64,000 bases of DNA from Fischerella muscicola PCC 7414 (GCF_000317205.1 NZ_AJLK01000013.1:1-64000); one strand, 5' to 3'. Positions 9,728 through 19,944 are shown, numbered from the stretch's first letter. Notes: generated from the letters alone by a model not told the origin. Translations and numbers: made by a program.

Positions 9728-9991
9728 TTCAAATACTCGCTTACAAAGTTTTGATACTCGTCTACATAGTTTTGAGACTTGTCCATGAGATTCTGATACT
9801 GATTGACAAAGTTTTGATACTCGTCTACATAGTTTTGAGACTTGTCCATGAGATTCTAATACTGATTGACAAAGCTTTGATACTCATCAACGAAGTTCTA
9901 ATCCTCGTTGACGAAGCTCTAATTCTCGGATTTGAATAATTTACATAAGATGTTGACTCTCAAAAACTCAATGTTGACTTTCAAAGACTCA
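9728..9991. repeat. Degenerate 21-bp tandem repeat array with a 63-bp higher-order unit
   Basis: About ten 21-bp units run from 9728 to 9937, for example TTTTGATACTCGTCTACATAG, though each unit varies. Units 2-4 (9749-9811) recur as units 5-7 (9812-9874) with a single base change. Two more 21-bp units, starting ATGTTGACT, follow at 9950-9991. The minus strand reads as heptads of the type YQNFVNQ / YQNLMDK / SQNYVDE, ending ..KLANE and a stop near 9719. Three CAG codons have become TAG, so the frame is broken upstream. This looks like the rotted remains of a coiled-coil repeat gene. Confidence 0.8.
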
Positions 9992-10101
9992 AAACATCCT
10001 GGCTATTCCCACAAAAGCAGTCGTATACACTCAACTTTGATATCCTAACACCTTCTTTCCCCTTGTCCTCCTCATCCCCGATCCCCGATCCCTAATTCCT
10101 T
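9992..10101. repeat. Short C-rich repeat beside mutL
   Basis: CCCCGATCCCCGATCCC-type tandem repeat just downstream of the mutL stop codon. Similar strings occur at 12345-12473 and near 18900. Confidence 0.5.
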
Positions 10102-11793
10102 CTAAATCCCATGACTCTTCCCAATCACCCAATGACGCCGGAAAAACCTTGCTAAAGAAGACTCTTCCAACGATAAAAAAATCGGGCGTCCGTGGGGACA
10201 GGTGCGGGGGTTGCGGGTACGTTGCCAATCATCTAAAATTTGCTGCATCTCTGGCAAGGAAAGGGGTGTACCGTTGCGAATAGCACTGCGACAAGCAACA
10301 GCTACTTGTGCTGTTTGTAAGTCACCTCCGCGACTCAGTTCTAAAATTGCATCTGCACAGTCATCTCGCTGCTGTAACATTGCGGGTACGCTGCGGATTG
10401 CCCAAAGTTGTTCACCAAAGGGTTCGATATCTAAACCAATACGTTGTAGTTGGGATACTTGCACTGACGACAATTGATAGAGAATGATCGGTGGTTCAAC
10501 AGGGACGATTTGCCAGCGATCGCACAATTGCTCGTACAATATCCGTTCATGGGCTATGTGCTGTTCCACTAACCACAAACCACCAGGATGTTCGGCAACT
10601 ATATAAGTATTGTTAACTTGGCCTACGGCTTTGAGGGTGTGGGAAGTTGCGGGATTTGGGGGAGTAGAGGGGTTGGTGTTATAAGCACCAGTTTCTTCCG
10701 CAACTTTGATTAATTTTCCTACTCTACTAGTGTGAACTGCCTCCTGAATCGTATCAGAGTTGATGCGGAGTGTTTGTTCAATCGCTTGGCTGACTTGCTG
10801 TTGCCAATAACTCAAGTCATTGAGATATATTTCTGTTTTAGCTGGGTTGCGGTTCCAGTTGATTTGATCTGGGCAAATCAACAAATGTAGACAACAAACC
10901 GGGTAGCGATCGCGTGGTAATGTTCTGTGAAATGCTCCTAAGATAGTTTGTTCTAATTCTGGAGCTTTTACCATTCTGCCGTTTACTGCTACCCGTAGCC
11001 AATCTGGACGATGGCGATGGCAACGGTCAGGCAATCCCACAACTATATTTAGGGAATTTTGTTGAGAATTAGGCAATTCTAGTTGCAATTCTTGCAAGTC
11101 ACCCGGACGCACTTGCTGGAGAAGTTGCGGTATGAGTTTCCCCATTGTCGGGGCGGGAGAGATGGTGAACCATTCTCGGTCATTTTGCCAAACTTGCCAA
11201 GCAACTTGGGGGTGACACAGGGCAATTTGGTAGATTGTTGCTTGCACTGCTTTCATTTGCTGTGCTACTGTTGGCAAGCCTTGACGTCTGGCTATACAAC
11301 TACCAAAGAGATTGGAGACTGTGACAACTGTACCAGGTGCGATCGCAGCGACTTGTTGTTCTAGTATTTGTCCCCCATGGCCATACACTACTCGCCAACC
11401 GACTTCCCCTTCCGTCCCCCCCGTCAACGGAACAGATATACGTGCAGAGGGACGACTCAAAATTTCTAATTCTGCCAAAGTCGTCAAACTGTGCAATGCT
11501 TCACCACGAAAACCCAAACTAGTGATTTTCCATAAATCTGCACAGCTACGAATTTTACTAGTACTATGAGCTGATGCTGCTTGCTGTAAGTCTTCCAAGT
11601 TCATGCCGCAGCCATTATCAGCAACTCGCACTCGCCATTGTTCGGGCCACAGAGAAACTACTATCCGCGTTGCCCCTGCATCGAGGGAATTTTCGACTAG
11701 TTCCCGCACAACAGCTGCTAAAGAGTCTATTACCTCTCCGGCTGTAATTAAATGTACGACTTCTTTTGGTAAAACTTGGATCGTGGATACCAT
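10102..11793 (-). CDS. mutL: DNA mismatch repair protein MutL
   Basis: The 563-residue protein starts IQVLPKEVVHLITAGEVIDS, followed by the GHKL ATPase motifs ELVENSLDAGAT, VADNGCGM and TSLGFRGEAL. MutL couples mismatch recognition by MutS to strand nicking and removal. The C-terminal dimerisation/endonuclease domain is present. The metal-binding motif written DQHA(x2)E(x4)E in nicking MutLs appears here as EQHIAHERILYE, so the first Asp is Glu and Ala is Ile while both later Glu residues remain. Nicking activity is likely but not certain. ATG at 11793. It stands alone between two repeat-rich gaps. Confidence 0.95.
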   Translation of the reverse strand: MVSTIQVLPKEVVHLITAGEVIDSLAAVVRELVENSLDAGATRIVVSLWPEQWRVRVADNGCGMNLEDLQQAASAHSTSKIRSCADLWKITSLGFRGEALHSLTTLAELEILSRPSARISVPLTGGTEGEVGWRVVYGHGGQILEQQVAAIAPGTVVTVSNLFGSCIARRQGLPTVAQQMKAVQATIYQIALCHPQVAWQVWQNDREWFTISPAPTMGKLIPQLLQQVRPGDLQELQLELPNSQQNSLNIVVGLPDRCHRHRPDWLRVAVNGRMVKAPELEQTILGAFHRTLPRDRYPVCCLHLLICPDQINWNRNPAKTEIYLNDLSYWQQQVSQAIEQTLRINSDTIQEAVHTSRVGKLIKVAEETGAYNTNPSTPPNPATSHTLKAVGQVNNTYIVAEHPGGLWLVEQHIAHERILYEQLCDRWQIVPVEPPIILYQLSSVQVSQLQRIGLDIEPFGEQLWAIRSVPAMLQQRDDCADAILELSRGGDLQTAQVAVACRSAIRNGTPLSLPEMQQILDDWQRTRNPRTCPHGRPIFLSLEESSLARFFRRHWVIGKSHGI

Positions 11794-12024
11794 AAAGTCT
11801 AGTTTAGGCGAGGAGTTAATTGGTGTAGCATCTAAATAAATTTCCTGATATTTCTATATAAAAATTTATATTTTTTAAGTTAAATTTATTCAATTTTGTC
11901 AACCTTAATAAAAATATTTATTCTTTTTAAAAAAAGCTCGAGAAAAATAAATTTTTTGATAGATTGCTGTTTATGGTGAAAATCAACTAACTATTAGGCA
12001 AAAACAATCAATTAGGTGGCTATT

Positions 12025-12345
12025 ATGCTTGATTCTGTTGCACACGACTTGAAATCTCGTCTGGAATTGGGTCAACCAGGTTTTACAATAGTGGATGTAC
12101 GCGATCGCAACAGCTACAATAGCGGTCATATTACAGGAGCAGTACCCATTCCTTTAACTGATTTGGCAAGCCGTGCCAAAACTTCTTTCCATAGCAAGCG
12201 TGAGATTTTTGTTTATGGTGAAAACGATGAACAAGCCGCCCAAGCTACACAGGTGCTAAAAGAGGCAGGATTTGCTCATGTCTGTGAAATCAAGGGTGGC
12301 TTGTCTGCCTGGAAAGCAGTTGGAGGTGCAACAGTAGGAGCATAA
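12025..12345 (+). CDS. Rhodanese-fold protein lacking the catalytic cysteine
   Basis: The 106-residue single rhodanese-like domain has the CH2A-type start TIVDVRDRNSYNSGHITGAVPIPL and the C-terminal GGLSAWKAVGG. In active rhodaneses the loop after the central strand reads VYC...; here it reads IFVYGENDEQAAQA, with Gly in place of Cys. The only Cys (AHVCEIKGG) lies elsewhere. Sulfur transfer by the usual mechanism is therefore unlikely, and a binding or regulatory role is inferred. ATG at 12025 is preferred because AGGTGG ends about 5 bases upstream; an in-frame GTG at 12016 overlaps that ribosome-binding site. Confidence 0.85.
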   Translation: MLDSVAHDLKSRLELGQPGFTIVDVRDRNSYNSGHITGAVPIPLTDLASRAKTSFHSKREIFVYGENDEQAAQATQVLKEAGFAHVCEIKGGLSAWKAVGGATVGA

Positions 12346-12473
12346 TTCAAGGGGATTGGGGATCAGGGACAAGGGGGACGACTTGGGGGACAAGGGAAAA
12401 TATTTTTGATTGATTCTCTGGGTCATCTACATATCCGCCTTACTGCGTTTTCCCCCGATCCCCGATCCCCGAT
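12346..12473. repeat. GATCGGGGA / GGGACAAGGG repeat between convergent genes
   Basis: Short imperfect repeats such as GGGGATTGGGGATCAGGG and CCCCGATCCCCGATC fill the gap between the rhodanese gene and the adenosine-deaminase gene. Part of it can fold as an inverted repeat. Confidence 0.45.
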
Positions 12474-13517
12474 CTAATTTTGCATCGCTACAAGTTTACT
12501 ATCTTCATCATTTAGCAACCCATTTAACAACGATGCTGGACGTTGACCGTAAGGCCAAGCAAAAGCATGACGAAAAGCAGCATCCTGACAAGCTTGCAGT
12601 TGTTGAAAATTAATGATGTCGTAGGTGAGAAGATTTTCGTACTCAAACGGTAAACGCACGTTATGCAATCCGGCGTTGTCTGTACAAATAGCGATATCTA
12701 CTCCAGCATCAAAACAACGGTCAAAAACAACCTTAAGTTGCCGCATATCCTCTAAAGTACCTGTTTTGAGGTAAGTTGTGGGGCAAACTTCCAAGCACTG
12801 ATTGCGTTTCGCTAAATCTGGAAGTAATTCGGGGTATAACAAAGGAATTTGGATACCGTGACCGATTCGCATCAGATAAGGTAACAGTTCTGGGTAACAA
12901 CCAGCGGTCGTTTCGTAAAGATGTCCTGTTGTGCCAATTCCTAGAGATAGGGCATATTCGTATAACTCTACCCATTCTTCTAGGCGATCGCCATAATAGT
13001 TATCCCCACCTGCCACGTCTACTGCACAAACATACTGCTTATTTTGTGTGGCTAAATCTACAATCGCTTTATTTACCTCATAGGGTAGGCGCGAATGCAT
13101 ACAAAGAATTTGACTAGTAACAATCGGATATTCAGGTATTTTGCTTGCCTGGCCCACAACTTCGACAATTTCCGCCATTTTGTCAATTCTTTCTGATTGA
13201 CTCAGGTGTTCTGGTGTCCGCAGATAAGGTGTGTAACGCAGTTCTAAGTAAGCCAAATTTTCAAATATATAAGCACCCCGCAGCAGACGATAAATAAAAT
13301 AGGGTAGAGTTTCTACAGTTTGCACACTTTCTACAAGCGTGTGTAACTCTAAATACTCATCCAAGGTATTACGCGGACGTGTGTAAAATTCTTCAAAATC
13401 TCCATAGTTAGCAAACCGAGAAATTAACTCGGAAGAATGACGTTCAAAGTATCGCCATAAAACTCTTGGTACAACCGAACCACCAAGGTGTCTGTGTAAC
13501 TCTGCGTATAAAGCCAT
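12474..13517 (-). CDS. Adenosine deaminase family protein
   Basis: The 347-residue protein starts MALYAELHRHLGGS, where the HxH pair supplies two zinc ligands of the adenosine/AMP deaminase family. Later motifs are GTTGHLYETTAG (standing in for the usual HAGE, with His ligand and catalytic Glu), RIGHGIQIP, and ICTDNAGLHN (standing in for TDDP, with the Asp ligand). The changed third and fourth motifs suggest a divergent member that may act on another aminopurine or adenosine derivative. ATG at 13517 is chosen because the HRHLGG motif sits near the N-terminus in the family. The frame continues upstream with a non-conserved hydrophobic leader. Confidence 0.8.
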   Translation of the reverse strand: MALYAELHRHLGGSVVPRVLWRYFERHSSELISRFANYGDFEEFYTRPRNTLDEYLELHTLVESVQTVETLPYFIYRLLRGAYIFENLAYLELRYTPYLRTPEHLSQSERIDKMAEIVEVVGQASKIPEYPIVTSQILCMHSRLPYEVNKAIVDLATQNKQYVCAVDVAGGDNYYGDRLEEWVELYEYALSLGIGTTGHLYETTAGCYPELLPYLMRIGHGIQIPLLYPELLPDLAKRNQCLEVCPTTYLKTGTLEDMRQLKVVFDRCFDAGVDIAICTDNAGLHNVRLPFEYENLLTYDIINFQQLQACQDAAFRHAFAWPYGQRPASLLNGLLNDEDSKLVAMQN

Positions 13518-13606
13518 AGTAGTGTATTTAGAAAAAATTTTAATTATTATTAACAGTAACAAATAAAAAAACAACCTGCTTTTGGATAAATTTTTTGTAA
13601 GTTTCT

Positions 13607-14381
13607 TTAATTACTTTTGTTGACTGCGGCAATTGTCAGTAATAATTCTTTCGCCGTACAAGGCTTTGATAAAAATACTTTTACTCCTACACCTTGTGAT
13701 TCGGCTACATTTTTTGTGAGGACAGTCCACTAGTAGAAATAATTTTGACATTGGAATTGATTTTTTGTAGCGTGCGGATCGCGATCGCTCCATCCATTGA
13801 TGGCATCATCAATATCTAGTAGCACCACACTAATTTCCTGCTTATACTGTGCGTAGATTTTTACCGCTTCCACGCCATCACTAGCAGTAAGTACGCGATA
13901 GTTGTAAGCTTCTAAAGAGGATTTAGTAATTTCCCGAATAGTGGCTTCATCATCTACTACCAAAATTAATTCCCCATCCCCTGTAAGTTCTTCCATTTCT
14001 TGGGTAGATTGTTGGGTTTCATTACCTTTGTTGAAAAAATTCCCGTGGGTGATAACCAGAATTAATCAGGCGGTGATTTTTTCCCAAAAGTTCTTCTCTG
14101 GAATATTTGGAAATTTCGCAAAATTTATCGTTGACGTATGTAATCGTTCCCTGATTGTCGGTAAAAGCCACAATTGCAGCTTGATCTAGTGCAAACTTCA
14201 TGTCTGCTAGATTTTTAAGCGACTCTTGCAGCGCTTGTTCTCCTTGCTTACGTTTTGTAATGTCTTCTATAACTGAAATAAAATATTTAGGCTCTCTACT
14301 CAATTCGCGTACAAGCGATACAGTCAAATTTACCCAAATGCGATCGCCATTCTTCTTGATGTACCGCTTCTCCGATGTATT
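13607..14381 (-). pseudogene. Decayed hybrid sensor kinase (PAC-PAS-receiver remnant)
   Basis: The minus strand begins in mid-PAC (EKRYIKKNGDRIWVN, FISVIEDITKRKQ). It continues through a PAS domain (ALDQAAIVAFTDNQGTITYV) and breaks at HPREFF. After a frame change it resumes at NETQQSTQEMEELTGDGEL in a receiver domain (ILVVDDEATIREI, VVLLDID). The HisKA and HATPase domains are missing altogether. The receiver shifts frame again after DGAIAIRTLQKIN and near SSGL, and ends KPCTAKELLLTIAAVNKSN at 13607. Two or three frameshifts, an internal deletion and a missing 5' end show that this is dead. Similar PAS-receiver kinases are common in this lineage. Confidence 0.85.
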
Positions 14382-14739
14382 TTACACCTACAAATGAAAA
14401 TAGCAAATCTATCTATAGGTGCGATCGCTAACCTATTAAATACAGCAAAAATAATACTATCATGAAACATAATCGCAATATTATTAGGAATTATTTTACT
14501 AACAAAGTGACACCTTAATATCGTCTTGGGCTTTGGTAACTTGCGCTCACCCAAAAATAATCAATACTAACTTCCTGAAGCTTGTAGGCGATCGCTCCTC
14601 CCAATTACTTTCAGGATGTACACCGCAGAGGTTTGTAAGCAAAGATTTCAATTTGATTGCAAAGACACATTTGCAAATATTATCTCTCTAATAGGAGACG
14701 TGCCTACGTTTGTCTCTACTAAACTTTTGCTTTCAAAGC
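14382..14739. other. Intergenic upstream of purA, no gene seen
   Basis: This spacer contains HIP1-like octamers (GCGATCGC) and no convincing coding frame. It may contain the deleted 5' part of the neighbouring kinase remnant, but I cannot recognise it. Confidence 0.4.
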
Positions 14740-14769
14740 TTGACATCTGCTACAAAATTTGTCGATAAT
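14740..14769 (+). promoter_or_regulatory. Probable sigma-70-type promoter of purA
   Basis: A consensus TTGACA box (14740-14745), 18 bases, then GATAAT (14764-14769). It lies about 40 bases before the purA start codon. Confidence 0.55.
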
Positions 14770-14798
14770 TAACGTTTGTGGAAACTTTAGCTTTTTAA

Positions 14799-16151
<1,353 letters not shown>

Positions 16152-16188
16152 GCTAGCCCAATTTGTCGATTCACAACTAACAATTTCT

Positions 16189-16488
16189 ATGGAACTTACG
16201 ATTGAGTGTAAAAAGCGGCCAGAAGGTAGCAAGCCTAATGCTTTGCGTCGTTCTGGGTTAATACCTGCTAATTTGTATGGTCACAAAGGTAGCGAGTCTG
16301 TTTCTTTAGTTGTTGATGCTAAAACTGTTGAGCAGTTGCTCAAAAAGGCTCGTGTCAACAAAACTGAGTTTGAACTTAATGTAACAGATTTGGATTGGCG
16401 CGGTAAAACCGTGATCCGGGAGGTTCAAACTCATCCAGCTAAAGGGACACCTTATCATTTGAGTTTTTTTGCTTCCAGCAAAGGTTGA
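16189..16488 (+). CDS. rplY: Large-subunit ribosomal protein bL25
   Basis: The 99-residue protein matches the 5S-rRNA-binding bL25/Ctc family at its N-terminus ([38 protein letters not shown]). The C-terminal Ctc extension of long forms is absent, as is usual in cyanobacteria. ATG at 16189 is chosen. An open frame from 16144 overlapping purA adds a non-conserved leader. It is probably co-transcribed with purA and is followed 26 bp later by a strong terminator. Confidence 0.9.
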   Translation: MELTIECKKRPEGSKPNALRRSGLIPANLYGHKGSESVSLVVDAKTVEQLLKKARVNKTEFELNVTDLDWRGKTVIREVQTHPAKGTPYHLSFFASSKG

Positions 16489-16513
16489 TACAGTTTGTCA
16501 TAATTGCTGATGG

Positions 16514-16540
16514 AACCAGGGTGAAAACCCTGGTTTTTTA
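16514..16540 (+). terminator. Rho-independent terminator after rplY
   Basis: A perfect 9-bp stem AACCAGGGT / ACCCTGGTT with a GAAA loop (16514-16535) is followed by TTTTTATT. Confidence 0.9.
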
Positions 16541-16576
16541 TTGATTGAACCGCCAAGACGCCAAGGAAGCTAAGAA

Positions 16577-18115
16577 ATGACAGAGGTTTCGATTCCACCT
16601 TTAATTCAGCAGATGTTGCAGCCTGGGTTTTATCCCCATCCGGTGCAGGAACCAGTGAAGTTAATTCAGACGCATGTTTCTTATGTGTTGTTGACTGGGG
16701 ATTTTGTTTATAAGTTGAAGAAGCCGGTAAATTTTGGCTTTTTGGATTATTCGACTTTGGAAAAGCGCAAGCATTTTTGTGAGGAGGAGTTAAGGTTAAA
16801 TCAACGGGGTGCGCCGGAACTTTATTTGGAAGTATTGCCTATTGCTTTGGTGGGTGAACAATATCAATTAGGGGAAACCCAAGCGGTAGAGTATGCGTTA
16901 AAGATGCGTCAGTTTCCCCAAGAGGCGTTGTTGAGTGAGATGTTTGAGCAGGGGAAGTTAAAACAGAGGCACATAGCACAATTGGGACGAGTAGTAGCGG
17001 ATTTTCATGGGAAAACCGTTACCAATGATTACATTCGTTCTTTTGGGGAAGTATCACAAGTCCGGGCTGCGTTTGACGAAAATTACCAGCAAACGGAAAA
17101 GTATATTGGTGGGCCACAGACACAGGTACAGTTTGAGGAAACGAAGAAATATACAGATCAGTTTTTTGCAGAGCGTGGGGAACTGTTTAAAAGTCGTATT
17201 GCCAATGACTATATTAGGGAATGTCATGGTGATTTGCACTTAAGAAATATTGCGCTATGGCAAGATAAGATTTTGCTATTTGACTGCATTGAGTTTAACG
17301 AGCCGTTTCGCTTTGTTGATGTGATGTACGATGTGGCGTTTACGGTAATGGATTTGGAAGCGCGGCAGTCTCAAGATTTGGCTAATGTGTTTTTGAATAC
17401 TTATATTGAGCAAACAGGGGATTGGGAAGGTTTACAGGTATTACCTTTGTATTTAAGTCGCCAGGCGTACGTCAGGGCGAAAGTAACTTCCTTTTTACTG
17501 GATGATCCGGGCGTACCGACAGAAGCTAAGCAGGAGGCAACAAAAACTGCTGCTACTTATTACAAACAGGCGTGGGAATATACTCAGCCGCGTCAAGGAC
17601 AGCTAATTTTAATGTCTGGGGTATCTGGTTCTGGAAAAAGTACAACAGCTAGGTATTTAGCTCAACAGATAGGAGCAATTCACATTCGTTCCGATGCAGT
17701 ACGAAAGCATTTGGCAGGTATTCCCTTACTGCAACGCGGTGGAGATGATTTGTATACCCCCGAAATGACTCAGAAAACCTATACACGCTTGCTGGAATTG
17801 GGAATAATGCTGGCAAGTCAAGGTTTTAATGTAATTTTAGATGCCAAGTACGATCGCCAGCAGTTACGACAAGAAGCGATCGCTCAAGCCCAAGCTAAGC
17901 AAATACCCTTGGATATTTTGTATTGTAAAGCACCGCATGATGTTTTACAACAACGTCTGCAACAGCGCACTGGTGATATTGCTGATGCAACTGCTGATTT
18001 GTTGGCGTCACAACTTGATACTGCTGAGACTTGGACTGAAAAAGAAAAACCATTTGTGAAAATTTTGGACACAACTCAACCAATACAGGCACAATTAAAG
18101 GAAATATTTAACTAA
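16577..18115 (+). CDS. Fused aminoglycoside-phosphotransferase-like / P-loop kinase protein
   Basis: The protein of 512 residues has two parts. The N-terminal part (about 1-335) has an APH/choline-kinase-like fold: YKLKKPVNFGFLDYS, then the Brenner-type catalytic motif RECHGDLHLRNIALW and the metal-binding LFDCIEFNEPFRFVDVMYD. The C-terminal part (about 345-510) is an AAA_33-type P-loop kinase with MSGVSGSGKSTTARYLA as Walker A, IRSDAVRKHL, and LQQRTGDIADA. This architecture is widespread in bacteria, but its substrate is not established. ATG at 16577 follows the purA-rplY terminator, so it should be transcribed separately. Confidence 0.85.
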   Translation: MTEVSIPPLIQQMLQPGFYPHPVQEPVKLIQTHVSYVLLTGDFVYKLKKPVNFGFLDYSTLEKRKHFCEEELRLNQRGAPELYLEVLPIALVGEQYQLGETQAVEYALKMRQFPQEALLSEMFEQGKLKQRHIAQLGRVVADFHGKTVTNDYIRSFGEVSQVRAAFDENYQQTEKYIGGPQTQVQFEETKKYTDQFFAERGELFKSRIANDYIRECHGDLHLRNIALWQDKILLFDCIEFNEPFRFVDVMYDVAFTVMDLEARQSQDLANVFLNTYIEQTGDWEGLQVLPLYLSRQAYVRAKVTSFLLDDPGVPTEAKQEATKTAATYYKQAWEYTQPRQGQLILMSGVSGSGKSTTARYLAQQIGAIHIRSDAVRKHLAGIPLLQRGGDDLYTPEMTQKTYTRLLELGIMLASQGFNVILDAKYDRQQLRQEAIAQAQAKQIPLDILYCKAPHDVLQQRLQQRTGDIADATADLLASQLDTAETWTEKEKPFVKILDTTQPIQAQLKEIFN

Positions 18116-18129
18116 TAGCCTTGACAGTG

Positions 18130-18265
18130 AATTTGAGATTCTGGAATTTGGATTTTAGATCGGCAGTTATTAGTGATTAGGAAAGTAATTGTTAGTAATC
18201 GGCTTGATGCTCATTAATCCAAAATCCAAAATCCACAATCCAAAATCCACAATCCAAAATCGGTT
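18130..18265. repeat. AATCCAAAATCC short repeat
   Basis: Tandem copies of AATCCAAAATCCACAATCC lie just upstream of the next gene. Related strings occur at 25355, 39115 (reverse) and 54410. Confidence 0.6.
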
Positions 18266-18271
18266 GACCTT

Positions 18272-18787
18272 ATGGCACCACAAAAGAACAATTTCAACCA
18301 ATTTCTCTCGATTTCACCCAATTTTTTAAATCAAATCCTATTTGGGATCTTTTTAACACTCATTTTTTTGGTGGTACGTTATCCACTACCTGTGAGTCTT
18401 TTTTTGGGCATATTAGGTGGTTTAGCCGTAGGCTGGCTGACAACAGCTAATAAAAGTAGCCCTCAGGGTGATTCTATTGCTTCTTCTGAGGGTGTTGACG
18501 CGGGTCTTAAATACTGGTTATTTTTCCTGCTTGGCTTTGTGTTTTTGGGATATCAACCATCCGTAAGTATCTTGCTGGGTTCGTTAGCTGGTATTGGTGG
18601 AGGCTGGATTATTGCTTGGTGGAAAAGCAAGGAAGAGACTAGAACACAAATCCCCGATGAATTAACAGATGAAACACAACTAGAATTACCTCCAACCCCA
18701 ACTGTTAAGCGACGAGTCAGAAAGCCTACACGTCGTTACCGTCGTTCATCTGGAGGTTCTAACTGGCCACAATTTTGGCGGAGGTAA
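18272..18787 (+). CDS. Conserved cyanobacterial membrane protein of unknown function
   Basis: The 171-residue protein has two hydrophobic hairpins: ILFGIFLTLIFLVVRYPL and FLGILGGLAVGWL, then YWLFFLLGFVFLGYQ and ILLGSLAGIGGGWIIAWW. A basic proline- and arginine-rich tail ends it (KRRVRKPTRRYRRSSGG). The two halves look like an internal duplication of a helix pair with a glycine-rich second helix. I do not recognise a named family. The basic tail is probably cytoplasmic and could bind nucleic acid or lipid, but that is a guess. Confidence 0.6.
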   Translation: MAPQKNNFNQFLSISPNFLNQILFGIFLTLIFLVVRYPLPVSLFLGILGGLAVGWLTTANKSSPQGDSIASSEGVDAGLKYWLFFLLGFVFLGYQPSVSILLGSLAGIGGGWIIAWWKSKEETRTQIPDELTDETQLELPPTPTVKRRVRKPTRRYRRSSGGSNWPQFWRR

Positions 18788-18796
18788 AAAGTTTTG

Positions 18797-18861
18797 TTAG
18801 TAGTTAGTGGTTAGTGGTTAGTGGTTAGTGGTTAGTGGTTAGTGGTTAGTGGTTAGTGGTT
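18797..18861. repeat. TTAGTGG tandem repeat
   Basis: About eight units of the AGTGGTT type follow one another between two membrane-protein genes on the same strand. The same unit, or its complement, recurs at 24160, 31385, 50809, 52300 and 59020. Confidence 0.85.
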
Positions 18862-18923
18862 TGTTTTCTCCCCTGTCCTCCTTGTCTCCCTTGTCCCTGC
18901 TCCCCAATCCCCGATCCCTCTTT

Positions 18924-19718
18924 ATGTTCTTGTATCTCTCAAAGTTGCTACCACTGTTTTTTTATCCCTTGGGGCTAGCTAGTATTTGTTTGCTGGTAGC
19001 ACTGTTCATGTTGTGGAAACGTCCTCGTACAGCAGCGATCGCTATTACGTTGGCGCTAGTGATATTGCTGTTAAGTAGTAATGCCTGGATTGCTAATTTA
19101 CTGGTGCGATCGCTAGAATGGCAATATTTGCCACCTGCACAACTACCAAATGCAGAAGCAATTGTTGTGTTAGGCGGTGCTACCAAACCAGCTTTGCCAC
19201 CACGGCCAGGTGTAGATTTAAATGAAGCTGGCGATCGGGTGATTTATGCTGCTCAACTTTATCGCCAAAACAAAGCCCCTTTAATTATTCTGAGTGGTGG
19301 GCGCATTGATTGGGGCGACAATCAAGGCTTAGCAGAATCTGAAGATATGGCCCAAGTCCTCACCTCTATTGGTATACCACCAGCAGTTCTCGTTCAAGAA
19401 TCTGAATCTCTCAATACCTATCAAAATGCAGTAAATGTCAAAAAAATACTTGACACTCGTGGGATTCGCCGGATTTTGCTAGTAACTTCTGCTATGCATA
19501 TGCCCCGGTCATTTTTAATCTTTAAGCGTCAGGGTATTGAAGCTATTCCTGCACCTACTGATTTTCTGATAACTAACACTGAAATCAAAGCACTAGGTCA
19601 TACTCCTAAAGCTGCTATTTTGAGTTTGTTACCAGATAGTTCTAATTTACACAAGTTTACTACGGCAGCTAAAGAGTATGTTGGTATGTTTGTCTATCGC
19701 TTGAGAGGCTGGCTGTAA
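18924..19718 (+). CDS. YdcF/SanA/ElyC family envelope protein (DUF218)
   Basis: The 264-residue protein has two N-terminal membrane helices (FLYLSKLLPLFFYPLGLAS and ITLALVILLLSSNAWI). The DUF218 domain follows: AEAIVVLGGATKP, RVIYAAQLYRQNKAPLIILSGG, ESLNTYQNAVNVKKIL and ILLVTSAMHMPRS. ElyC and SanA relatives affect envelope integrity, possibly through undecaprenyl-phosphate carriers, but the biochemical activity is unsettled. ATG at 18924 is preferred: the upstream open frame from 18849 codes only low-complexity Ser/Pro/Leu translated from repeat DNA. Confidence 0.85.
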   Translation: MFLYLSKLLPLFFYPLGLASICLLVALFMLWKRPRTAAIAITLALVILLLSSNAWIANLLVRSLEWQYLPPAQLPNAEAIVVLGGATKPALPPRPGVDLNEAGDRVIYAAQLYRQNKAPLIILSGGRIDWGDNQGLAESEDMAQVLTSIGIPPAVLVQESESLNTYQNAVNVKKILDTRGIRRILLVTSAMHMPRSFLIFKRQGIEAIPAPTDFLITNTEIKALGHTPKAAILSLLPDSSNLHKFTTAAKEYVGMFVYRLRGWL

Positions 19719-19944
19719 AAATTTCAAACAAACCCGACGCATATTTCTGTTTGCTTTTTTCCTCATCAAATAACAAGTGTAGAGGTTGTAATTTGACCTC
19801 AAATAGTGAAAATATATTAATAAACATCGTTATATTAATAAAATTTGAGCGATCGCCTGATAACTAAATAAACCTATATTTTCCAGAGCATAAATTTTTG
19901 TGGGAAAAAGCTACAAAAATACACTAGACTTCTCCGACAAATAG
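19719..19944. other. Intergenic, no gene seen
   Basis: AT-rich sequence with one HIP1 octamer, between the YdcF gene and a palindromic repeat. Confidence 0.4.

Noticed and set aside
9751-9939. Plus-strand 62-codon frame rich in Leu, Ile and Val in perfect seven-residue repeats.
   Set aside because: It is the shadow of the 21-bp DNA repeat; there is no ribosome-binding site, and the minus-strand frame has a more protein-like composition.
13518-13574. N-terminal extension of the adenosine-deaminase gene with a hydrophobic leader that could be a signal peptide.
   Set aside because: The zinc motif HRHLGG sits at residues 8-13 from the internal ATG, the normal position, and the leader is AT-rich noncoding-like sequence.
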